Shown: positions 33,839 through 44,500 of the stretch, piece by piece
How positions within the stretch are numbered: position 1 is the stretch's first letter
How the letters are laid out: every line of letters begins with the position of its first letter
DNA from: Takakia lepidozioides
Taxonomy: Eukaryota > Streptophyta > Takakiopsida > Takakiales > Takakiaceae
NCBI GenBank assembly: GCA_030704615.1
Contig: CM060732.1
Span: forward strand, 47,349,053-47,413,052
DNA length: 64,000 nucleotides
Reading direction: 5' to 3'
Position numbers and translations under genes: made by a program
The notes under the pieces: generated by a model
What the model was told of the DNA's origin: nothing
Seen by the model: the letters and a program-made list of their open reading frames with translations, nothing else
The model's database searches: none

Positions 33839-34531
33839 TTGAGCAAACTTCTGAAGAAAGATGCAATGTTTGCATGGACACCTGAATGTCAACAGGCTTT
33901 TGAGGAACTTACATTGTCAGTAACAACTACACCTGTGCTGATTAGTCCTCACTGGCAGAAAATATTTCATGTTCACTGTGATGCTTCTGGAGAAGCACTA
34001 GGAGCAGTGTTAGCCCAAAATGTAACAGGAATGATAGATTCACCTGTGTACTATGCTAGCCGATTGATGAACAATGCCAAAAGAAATTATAGCACAACGG
34101 AAAGAGAAGCATTGGCAATGATCTATGCAGTGAAGAAATTCAGGCATCACCTGTTGGGCAAGAAGTTTATGTTCTATGTGGATCACCAGGCTCTGATATA
34201 CCTGGTAAACAAACCTCTGATAAGCGGAAGAATAGCAAGATGGTTAATAATCTTGCATGAGTTTGAGTTCGAGGTTGTTTACAAGCCTGGGAGACTACAT
34301 CTTGTGGCGGATCACTTGTCAAGGTTATCAACAGGAGAACCAGCCACGGGAGTAGATGATCAATTACCAGATGCGAGTCTATTTACAGTGGAGGTGCAGG
34401 GAAGTGCAGATGACTGGTTAGATTGGCAGTGGCCAATAGATACTACCTTGCTCATGGTCAGTGCCCACCAAGTTATGGAAAGGAGCAGAGAAAGAGAATT
34501 GCTATCAAGGCTCTACCTTACACTATGGTAG
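33839..34531 (+). pseudogene. pol: RNase H domain
   Basis: MFAWTPECQQAFEELT, then FHVHCDASGEALGAVLAQ, YYASRLMNNAKRNYSTTERE and FMFYVDHQALIYLVNKP match the gypsy RNase H that removes template RNA. Catalytic D (CDAS), E (TERE) and D (VDHQ) are visible. The linker KPGRLHLVADHLSRL leads to the integrase. It is open for 230 codons, the longest intact part of pol. Confidence 0.9.
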
Positions 34532-35850
34532 GGAGCAGAATGTATAAGCTAGGACCAGATGGAGTGCTGAAGCGATGTTTATACCACCATGAAGTTAATA
34601 AAGTTTTGGAGGAAGTTCATAAAGGAGTGGCAGGAGGTCATTTTGCAGAAGAGACTACCAGCATGAAAATACTACATGCGAGTTACACAAGTATTGTCAG
34701 AGTTGTGATGAATGTCAGAGGCTGGGACCTTTGCAGAGATCTGGGAAAATGTCTTTGCATCCTACAATGCCTACGGAACCATTTCAGAAATGGGGACTAG
34801 ACTTTGTTGGACCAATTAACCCACCAGCCAAGAATACACAGAACAGGTACATAATTACAGCCACTGATTATACTACAAAGTGGGTGGAAGCTAAAGCTTT
34901 GAGGGACAACACAGCCAAGTCCACAGCAAGGTTTCTGTATGAGAACATACTTACACGATTTGGCTGTCCCTGGAATTTATCAGTGATCAGGGAAGTCACT
35001 TCATTAATGAGACCATTGAATTATGGACAAAGAGTTCATGATTGTGCATAGGAAGAGTACAGCATATTACCCATACTTACACGATTTGGCTGTCCCTTGG
35101 AATTTATCAGTGATCAAGGAAGTCATTTGATTAATGAGACAACATATTACCCACAGGGTAATGGACAGGCAGAGGCTACCAACAAAATACTATGTACTAT
35201 CTTGGCTAAGATAGTCAATGCAAACAGAACGAATTGGGATACAAAGCTGCTGACAGCTTTGTGGTCATACAGGACTTCATATAAAGTCACCACTAAGTAT
35301 ACACCATTCCAATTAGTTTATGGTATGGAAGCCTTACTTCCAGTGGAATTCCTGTTACCTACCATGAGAACGGAATGGGAAAGAGAATGGAATTGCAAGA
35401 TTCCATTAAAGTCAGGAAACATGAATTATACCATGTGGAGAAGTACGTGCTGATGCAGCTGATAATATGACCAAAATTCAGATGAAGAGGAGGGAACAGT
35501 TTGATGAAGGCAAGTTAAAGACTTTTAAGACGGGAGATTTGGTTCTATGGTTGCAGAAGAAGGGAAAGATTAAAGCTTCTAAGCTTAAATCACCATGGAA
35601 AGGACCTTATGTCATACAAAAGATGTATGATAACAACACCGCCATGTTACAAACCATTAACAAAGAGATGCTGGGAAGAGTCAATGCTAATAAGTTGAAG
35701 GGGTACAGTGGTATCCATGACAAACCATTGCAGCATGATTTGCATGTTGAAACGCAAAAGCAGTCACGGACTGCGCCAGTGTTACCAACGGAGTATGGAG
35801 CACTTGTCGCTAGGCCGAGCATATATGACCAGGGCGGGCAGAACAAGTGA
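34532..35850 (+). pseudogene. pol: Integrase with internal duplication
   Basis: The N-terminal HHCC finger survives in two frames (GGHFAEET, then [15 protein letters not shown] near 34,690). The core begins [15 protein letters not shown] (first Asp), continues [13 protein letters not shown], and the second Asp lies in FISDQGSH, followed by NGQAEATNK with the Glu. A block from about 34,946 to 35,011 is repeated at 35,072-35,139, so the second-Asp region is present twice. The C-terminal domain follows (GDLVLWLQKKGKIKASKL, SPWKGPYVI). The integrase would insert cDNA into chromosomes. It is disrupted by frameshifts and by the duplication. Confidence 0.9.
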
Positions 35851-35854
35851 GACA

Positions 35855-36140
35855 CAGCCTATCACAGCCCATCACGACGTGACACAGCACAGACTTCACA
35901 GCCCATCACAGCCCATCACGATGTGACACAGCCTATCACACACAACACGTTGACACACATATCACATCACACACACCCCACGGCGCAACACAGCCTATCA
36001 CGACCTACCACAGCGTGTCACACCACACCTATCCACAGCTTACACACAGCACCCTATCATCACACCTATCACAGCTTACCACAGTGTATCAAGCCTATCA
36101 CGGCCTACCACGGTATGACACAACCTATCACAGCTTAACA
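35855..36140 (+). repeat. CACAGC/CTATCAC tandem repeat inside the element
   Basis: Dozens of variants of CACAGCCTATCA, CACAGCCCATCA and CACGACGTGA in a row directly after the integrase stop. The motif resembles the CACAGCC repeats in the LTRs, suggesting that repeat expansion or recombination moved it within the element. Confidence 0.8.
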
Positions 36141-36865
36141 CACCGCCTATTAGGGTTACACAATCCATAGAATCAGTGACAGGTGGACGCAGGATAACTT
36201 CAGTGAAATGGCCGGCGGAAGAAAGGATGGAAGCCAGTTTACAAAGGGATACGTGGAAGTCAAGGCGCAACACACAGCTGAGAAGGAAGTGCAAGAACGG
36301 ATGTCATCAAGAAAGGGGACAAGAATGGCCGTCAAAATACCTAATCAGTGTGTCAAATTGGATGAATGGGCGGGCCCATTAATGAATACAGAAAGGGGCA
36401 ACAGAACAAACGGCAAGTACAGAAAAGCAAAATTCTTGTCACATGTGTTATCCTAGTGGACAGTCCAGCAGGGAAAGTCCACTAAAGAAAATTAAATCTA
36501 AATCCAGTCACAGCGGTTACAGCCAATAGAAGCCAGAGAAGGATCAAGAAATTGGAGGGAAATTAAGCGCAAGAGTCGGCGTCGTTCTGAGTAACGGGCG
36601 TCTCGACGGGACAAACCATCAATGCTATAGCTTTGAAGCTATGGAGGAACTAACAGACTATACGCTCGCATATTACTTACGCAGTGGCATAGGGACGAAA
36701 CAACAGAGCGGATCTTTTCTCTTGAGCGATGCTTGCAAGCCCCGCAGGCTTACAAGAAATTACCCATAGCTTTTTTGTGGCAACCATACGTTTATGCTTT
36801 GTGCACTACAGGCATTTCTTCAATTGTTACAGCCAAAACATTTCTGTGGGTCTAGAATGAAGAGA
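36141..36865 (+). other. Untranslated spacer between pol and the extra ORF
   Basis: Contains only short frames (for example 36,176-36,456) without recognised motifs. It may carry a splice acceptor or an internal promoter for the downstream ORF, which I could not identify. Confidence 0.35.
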
Positions 36866-36869
36866 GTGA

Positions 36870-39800
36870 GAGGAATGGAGGAATCACGGTGAAGAGCACC
36901 ACAATTCTGCAACAAACGATTGCTAACCATGCTACCCCACAGGCGATACAGATACTGAAGGAGCTGAGATTGCAAGGATTGCAAAGCAAAGATTGGACAT
37001 TGCACCATAGACAGTACATGTTACAATTCTTGCAGAACTTTGAGCCAAGGACAAGAGCAACAACGGTGAAGGGCGTTGAATTAGTAATTACTCCCTTATA
37101 CCTACAGCAATTGTTTCGATTGCCAGCAGGCCAGGTGCATGTGGAGGAGCACATGACAAGACTGCAAATAGGGGACTTATTCCAAGAAGGGAGTTTCTTT
37201 AAAACTCAGGGTTATGCTTGTACCAAGGCCGTCTACCCAGGGCTAAGGAGGTAGGCCAGGTATTGAACGTTCTGTTTGCCATGAAACAGAACCAACAATA
37301 TTTGAGCAGATCCTTCACAGAGGAAATACTCAAAGCCTTGAGAGGAGAAGAGGTAGAATGGGCGGACATAATGTACAACGCACTGGTAGAGGAGATGAAA
37401 AGATTACAGGGTACTGCCGCAAAGTCTCCTATCATAGTGTCTGGCCCAATCATTGCTCAAATAATTCTTGATTCTGGCATACTTGATGCTCGAGAAAGAA
37501 AGGAGATGAGAGTGTTTGAGCCAGAAACCACTGCAATGGAAGAGCAAGGCTCTTCACACAGTGAGGGTGGACTGGCAGGGCAACCCGAGAATAAGAGACA
37601 GAGGCGGGGAAAGACTGTAGTGGCGGATCCACTGGCTTCACGGAATCCGCATGATAATGTTTCCCAAGTTTTTGTGCAGGAAGGGGCACAACAACACAGA
37701 GAACTGCTATTACTAGAAGCAGGACCTTCAGAGAGGGAAGATGAAGTTACTTCAGTATCACAGCCATCACAGCCAGAGGATCGGCTTGTCACAAGGTTAC
37801 CACAAGTTGTCCATGCAGTTCAACCAGAAATAATTGATTTAGAAAAATAAGGGTTAGATATTCCCACTACAGAACATGTGGTGGCAGAAATTGAGAAGGG
37901 GGACCTTCTCTATGAATATTCTGGTATGGTCAAGGACACAGTGATTCCGGAGGTGCAACGGTTGTCCAAGGAAAACCCTGCGGCGCATATAATACACACA
38001 CCTGTGACGGAGGTACCACAGGTAGAATGCCAAGACACTGCAACACCACTGACGGATGAAGTGGTTCAGGAAGAAAATCTGGTGGGGCAATGGCCTGAAT
38101 GGTTCGTAAGACATCACACTGTTGAGGATCAGGGAGAACAGCAGCAAGTTCACCATGATGACCCTCAACAGGCTATGCTTATGAGTTCCATAAGCAGGAC
38201 ACTGAATTTGTTGGGTACTTATGTCAAATCCCATGTTCCCACTACTCAATTGGCAGCTTTGAGGGAGGAACTCAGGAAAGAGTTTGAGGCTCGACTTGCC
38301 ATAGAGTGTGCAAACAAGGTCGATGAAGAGGTCACTCTCAAAATGCAGCAAGACTTGGAGAGTACAGAAGCAGCTTTGCAATTGGCCAAGGAACAATTGA
38401 TTGAGGCAGGCCTCGCACAAGACCACTTGCACGAAGCACATAAGCAACAGCTATACCAAATGCAGGTGAAGCATGAAAGCAAGTTGCAAGAAGTGAATGC
38501 ACTACATATGGAGTTGCAGACAGTGCATGACAGGATGGCCATACAATGTGCTACACTCACAACTATGCTTGACCAATCTACAAAAGAAATAAACAGTCAA
38601 GCGGAAAAATGTACGAAGGCAGAGGAAGAGAATGTTGAGCAAATGAAACTCATTGTCGATATGAAGAATACAATCTGTCGCAATGAGGATACTTTCAAGC
38701 AATACAGGCAGGTTGAAGCTGACCAAGAGAGGCACATCCTGGAGTTGCAACAAACGGTCATGGCCAATAGAAATGAAATCTCGGTCACTAACAAGGCTTG
38801 GAAGGAAGCCAATAATCTGCTTGCTGCTTATGCGAATTTGGTTGAACCTCATGCAAAGCGCATGGAGGCTTTACAACATCAGTTACATGTGTACAAACTC
38901 AGAGAGGAGCACACTCTCAGAGGAACCACAAGCAACTTGGTGGATAACCACCTTATGCAGGTCTGGTTAGCACAAGGGCCATTGGAGGGCAAAGCACCAC
39001 GAAAGCTCACCCAAAGCGAGATGAATGAGCTCAGACTGCAAGTGCAAAACATTGCCACAACTACTATAGACAATGTCTATAGTAGGATAGCGGAGTTACA
39101 GGAGGATGTAGACGGACTGCAGACTCAAGTGGAGGACCTAACTTCAGATATCGACAAAAGAGTCTATATACCTGAGGAACAACTAATGGCTTCTTATTTA
39201 CAAGCCAGAACTTTGGCTTTTCAATCTTCTTCACAGCAGGTGCAGGAGATGCCAATGATACAAGAGCCAGTGCCACCAACACCACAAACAAGTCACTGTG
39301 CCAGTAGCTGATGCTGTTGTTACTACAGTCACACCACAGCCACCACAGCCTGACGTATGGGGCAATGCTGCTTTTAACCCACCTAAAACTCCAGCTGCAA
39401 GGGAGTATAGTAGGGCTATGATTATGCCCTTCAACCAAATTCCCATTGTGTTGGATTTGGTTTGGAAAGAATTTAGTCCTCCGCAGTCATTGGCACATTA
39501 CTATCAAATCATGCGCATATGGCTGCCAGTGGCAACTAGGACTAAAGTTCTTCCGAACAATCGACCAATTGAGGATCATCACTTTGCACAGTACTGGCAT
39601 GAGGCAGGTACCACGTTGAAGGAATTAATTGCTTTCCAAGTTGTACATGGATTCATTTATACCAAGACCAAGGAGGTAGCAAGTATTGTCATGGGATGCG
39701 GGTTATACTACGCTGCTTGTTTTCTGGTACGTTATCACATTGAGCAGCACAAGATGCAATCGCGCTTTCTGAGTTATTCCAGTGGGGATCATTGGGTCTT

Positions 39801-40419
39801 ACCTTCAGTGCCACCTCATATGTACCTATATGAGGCAAAAGTTATGATACAAAAGGATTCTCAAATTTGTTCATGGTTTCATGCGGCCTGGAACAATTTG
39901 TCAACACAGAAATTTGGCATTGATGATATTTTCTATAAGGGACATGTGGCATGGAAATACTTGCACAATTCACAAGTCATTGGTACCCCACTCACCTGGA
40001 CAGAAAAGGAGCTCAGGGTCTTCACCAATTTTGCCATTCAACGTTTACAGCAAGTTTTAAAATATAAACTTCCAGACATGGTAGGACAACATTGTATGCC
40101 CCAGAGGATTCCGCAAAAAGTTTGACAATTAAAACACCTGAGAGGCGATGAGGATTCTGATACAACTATTTCTTCAGCGGACTCTTCTGACATGGGAGAA
40201 GACTATGCAATTCAGATGGCAGAAAAGAAGCGACGGGGGTCTCCTATGCCTGAAAGGTTACCTCGATATCAGCCTCCAGAGGGCCTCACATATCCAGGTA
40301 GTGTTCAATCATCTCCGTCAACCAGTGACAGACCTCGGGCTCGTACACACAGTCCGCCACGAAATTCTCAACGTCAGAAAGGTGCTCGCTCACAAAGGTT
40401 TGCTAATCCCAATCAGTAA
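36870..40419 (+). pseudogene. Long post-pol ORF, coiled coil, unknown function
   Basis: Five overlapping or adjoining frames (36,889-37,254; 37,218-37,850; 37,878-39,311; 39,298-40,125; 40,148-40,426) look like one original protein of about 1,150 residues. The N-terminal part (RATTVKGVELVITPLYLQQL, FRLPAGQ) resembles the 'putative plant transposon protein' domain found in extra ORFs of Tat-type elements. The middle (about 38,100-39,200) is a long Glu/Gln/Leu-rich coiled coil. The C-terminal region (39,400-40,100) is Trp/Tyr-rich and globular-looking, ending in an Arg/Ser/Pro tail. No signal peptide or membrane segment is apparent, so an envelope role is not supported. Confidence 0.6.
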
Positions 40420-40440
40420 ACCGTGAGGACACGGCTTTTT

Positions 40441-40457
40441 GAGAGGGGAAGGGGTAA
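40441..40457 (+). promoter_or_regulatory. Polypurine tract
   Basis: GAGAGGGGAAGGGG followed by TAA directly precedes the TGTTAGAGG start of the 3' LTR. This is the expected plus-strand primer of the element. Confidence 0.8.
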
Positions 40458-41579
40458 TGTTAGAGGACTGTCTGGGACTTAGACACTTATACGGGATCTG
40501 TGGGGTACCCTTAATTTTTGCACAGACTGAGACCAACAGGAGCCTTAGGGGTGACAGCAACGCACTTTAGGGGGGGTAACACAGCCTGTCACAGCCAACA
40601 CAGCCCGTCACAGTCCGACACAGCCGACACAGCCAGACACAGTCAACACAGCTCGTCACAGCCGACACAGCCCGTCACAGCCAACACAGCCGACACAGCC
40701 AGACACAGTCAACACAGCTCGTCACAGCCCGACACAGCCCATCACAGCCAACATAGCCCGTCACAGCCGACACAGCCACACAGCCAGTCACAGCCCGACA
40801 CAGCCAAACACAGTCGCACAGCCAGTCACAGCCGGTCACAGCCGGTCACAGTTTCACACAGCCAGTCACAGCTTGACACAGCTGTCACGACCATAGGGAA
40901 CGGATAGCAGGACAGGGAACGACTGTGGAGAACAACACCTGCGAATGGAACATGTTAGTTCACGGACGACGGTTAGTGAGGGAAACGGTTAGAACAACGG
41001 GTAGGAAGATAAAGCGGGAAGTAAGGACTGAAAAGGGGAATTCTTGGAGCACTTCGGGGGGGAATCACTGCTGGAAGGAGGGGGAGGAGCACTTCTTGGG
41101 GAAGACTTCGGACATCACTGGGGGAAAGGAGGAGAGAGCGCATCTCTGAGCAGAAAGATGGAGAGCACGGAGTAGGAGGAGGATCTGTTGATGCTTAATG
41201 AATGCAGGCAGTAGAATTGTAATGTAGAGCAGATTAGAGACTCCATGGCTTCAGCCTGATACTTGATAGATATTAATCTGATACACACCTCATACTCACA
41301 CTCTGTAGAGAGATCTGAGTGAAGCTGTGGAATGAATTGATGAGTTGATGGAATCCGATAAATTGATGAAGCAAACTGATACTTAATTACCAGCAGTAAG
41401 GTAACTAGCTAACATGAATGCGGGAAGGAAAACAAATAGGAAACACCCCCATGATACACTAGCTATAGGTCATGACTGATTGTTCTGAGCGGGCTGAGTA
41501 CTTAGAGATTTCCAACTCTTCTATCTTGGAGTTTCCGCCTCAGATAGCGAAGGGATGGGTGAGTAAAAGCCGTGCGACA
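40458..41579 (+). repeat. 3' LTR, 1122 bp
   Basis: Begins TGTTAGAGG and ends GCGACA, giving TG...CA termini, and matches 28,291-29,062 over its right part. It contains about 290 bp of CACAGCC tandem repeats (40,575-40,865). The sequence directly after it (GGTTT) would be one half of a 5-bp target duplication, but the other half is in the gap. Confidence 0.9.
40575..40865 (+). repeat. LTR tandem repeat of CACAGCC motifs
   Basis: Units alternate between ACACAGCC, GTCACAGCC and AACACAGCC with period near 9-10 bp. The corresponding region of the 5' LTR is lost in the assembly gap. Confidence 0.85.
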
Positions 41580-44500
41580 GGTTTCCCTAAGGTCACTGCC
41601 CATATGTCAAACACCATGTGAAGGGCCCCACGTGTGCCCATAGACAAGTCAACCACTCGTCCACCATGACGGCTGCATGTCTCAACCAAAGTCTGCATGA
41701 AAGCTGGAGATTTCTCCCGTGCACCTCTCCAAGGGACACCAATCGACCTTTTCATAGTCCGACCCGAGTCGACGTAATTGAAGATAACATCATCCTCCAC
41801 AGGCTCGCAGGTGGGGTCAATGTGAGCTGCAAGGTCCCTCAACTGAAACTCAGCAACACCAGCAGGAAGAGTGTCCTTCCGCCTCACCAGGCACAAAGCT
41901 TCGAACACCCGTGTCTGTCAATAATCACGAAGAGAGAATGAGACAGAAGACATAACCCACCATTTTGATTTACCGAAAAACCACGAAACATCAATTGAAA
42001 GGAACCAACTCACTTTCTGCCCCGGGAACTCGCCCTTCGTAAGAGGCAGAGTATTGATGCATGTCCAAGTTTTGATGACACGAAACCCGGAAGCTTTCAT
42101 GTAGCTGAAAAGAGTTCTTCGAGCCGACATGTCCTTTGACTGCATGAGAAGAAGAGCCCCCGAGTCCGAAAGGAACTTGTTGCTGAACGAGAAAGCCCAC
42201 TGCCAGTAACGAGAATCCGATTTGTTCCAAGTCGGGGTCGAATTGGAAGGAAACACATCAGGGACAGGAAAACCGTCAGGAATGTCCAGCACCACAAGGT
42301 CAGTCGCGTATGCCTGCTGAACTCCATTCACCCATTCCGGACTTTTTGTGACCTACAGCCAAAAACATGAGACAATGTAAGAAGCCCAATCCAAATCTAA
42401 CAGGAGATCAATCCCCTGGACAAGCCACAACAAGCTGCCAAACACAATTATTCATACAACAGTTTAGACATAAGTGTTCACCTGAGTGAGGAACGAAACA
42501 AGCATGTCCCATGATTTCGAGGGCACCCCTTTGAATGTGGACTTCCTGGACTCCATCATTGCAAGAAAACTTTCATTCAGCACCTTACGATTGAACTGGC
42601 CCAAAACCCTGGAGGGATGTTCTCTCGCCTCGAAAACTTGCTCCCTCGACTTTGATGTTCTCCTATCCCTCCTTGCGGGAGAAGGCTGTCTTTCAGGAAC
42701 CTCTGACCGTCCCTGTCCTTGCGGAGCTGCACTTTTCCCCTTCCCCTTTGGATCCCCGACAATCTTCCCCTTTCGTTTTGGAGTAGCAGTTTTCTCGGGC
42801 TCTTTTGCAGCCAGAGCCGAAATGATTCTGTCCTGGATGTCTTTGTCAGCCAATGGGGCAATCGCTGCGGCATTGTCGTTCAGGTTTGTCAAAACAACTT
42901 CATCGAATGGAGTGTCCTGTTTTGGCAGGTCGAGGTACCACCCACAGTCTCGGAAGTGCGCCCTGCTCCAGTCTTTGGCAATACCAGCCGTGTACATTGT
43001 CTTGTCATTGGAGGGGTCAGCCAATGAATAGATGAAGTCTGGGTCATCGCTAAGGTACTTTCCCGGTATGAGGATATGATACATATACCTGAATCACACA
43101 CAAAAAACCCAGACAGTCATTCGATCAGAAAACGAAAAAGAACACACATCCGGAAAAAGATATTGAAATGCAGGAAGGCAACACTGAGAATTCTACTTTT
43201 GAAATCCCGAATCAACCTTGCATTGACGCAATGTTCATTCGAGCAGAAATGGGGAACACCAAATGATAATGTTGTATTGATAGAGACAACGACTGAGATG
43301 CGCAATTCAACATTGCTTCAACGCAAGGTTGTTTTCATTCAGAGAGGAAATGGAAAACACTGCCTAAAAACTACCATCTGACTATGTACTGGTGCGGATA
43401 TTCAACATTGCGTTGGCGCAATGTTGAAATCCTCTATTGAAACACATGTCAATGCTATCTGATAATCATAAGTTTCCTACAATTGTAAATCGGGGGATGG
43501 CTGCGGGAAATTTCCAGCAATCCATACCGCCAAACAACCTTGCGTCAACGCAAGTCTGTTTGTTGGTACAGTGAAAGTTGTAAATAGCATTTCAAACCGA
43601 CTCCAAACACTCTTATGTTCATCTTGGCAGCATTGGAACTGGATTTGAACTGCCCAAAACCACAGGAAAAGCTACATAGCCTGCCACTTCATCAACCTTG
43701 TGTTGACGCAGGGCTGATTTTCCTGTCAGTTTATCCCCTTTCACATTCAGAAAAACGACATTATGGGATACCCAGGTATAGGTAAGTGAAACCAGGACAA
43801 TGGGAAACAACCTTGCGTTAACGCAATGTTGCTCGACTGCACATGCAAAGCCCTCAGAGATCTCGCAAAGCACTGCAAATTCGCAATTCTTTATGGAAAG
43901 AACGACACAAGATTGCAGAAACATGCCCTTCAAGCACCAATTTTGATTCAAGGAGGTCACACCTGTACAACACTCGCTTCATTGCTTGCTTGCTGTTGTA
44001 CTGGTTTTTGAATTCGTAAGACCTGGAGATTCCTTTCTCTTTCTCAAACTCCCTGAAGAAGCAGTTGTTCCAGACAGCGAGCTTCCATCTCCTGATATAG
44101 GCCTCCAGTGTGATCCGGGGGCAAGCCATCTGGATTTTGTAGTCTGCCATCGAGGAGCCACTGCACGTTTTTCTAACTGCAACAAGAAAGCTCGTAAGAA
44201 TTTGGGAGAGGTTACGGAGCAACACAAATGTCTGAAAATGGTTTGGTTCAAACCTTACCTGGCTCCAGAATGTGGCTTTGTGTAGCCATGGTCGAATGTG
44301 TGGTCGCTAACAACTCTTATTGCTTGTGTCTTCGGGTCCCTCTCTGGAGTTGGGAACATGTTCGTGTCTCTCACAAGAGGATCCGAATTCCATATCTCCA
44401 ACCACCTGATTTTGGTTGCATTGTCCACCATTGAAATGGAAAGGCGATGTAGTTTCTCTTGAGTCATTTCTGGCTTGGAGCCATACTTGTCATAGTGTGC

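Larger units (their letters stand above)
28291..41579 (+). mobile_element. Ty3/gypsy LTR retrotransposon, Tat/Athila-like
   Basis: One element read left to right: 5' LTR (visible part 28,291-29,062), primer-binding site, gag, protease, RT, RNase H, integrase, a long additional ORF, polypurine tract and 3' LTR (40,458-41,579). The order PR-RT-RH-INT places it in Ty3/gypsy. The protease motif LIDGGSGVNIM, the RT motif FLDDFSVY and a large post-integrase ORF fit the plant Tat/Athila lineages. The LTRs remain very similar, implying a young insertion, yet all coding regions are frameshifted, partly perhaps through consensus errors. The 3' end lies inside the coding sequence of the neighbouring ParB-methyltransferase-like gene. 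Confidence 0.92.

Noticed and set aside
37450-38560. Minus-strand ORFs of up to 197 aa
   Set aside because: Shadows of the plus-strand post-pol coiled-coil ORF.
36870-40419. Envelope-like gene of the retrotransposon
   Set aside because: No signal peptide, transmembrane segment or fusion-type region is evident; a coiled coil alone does not support the call.
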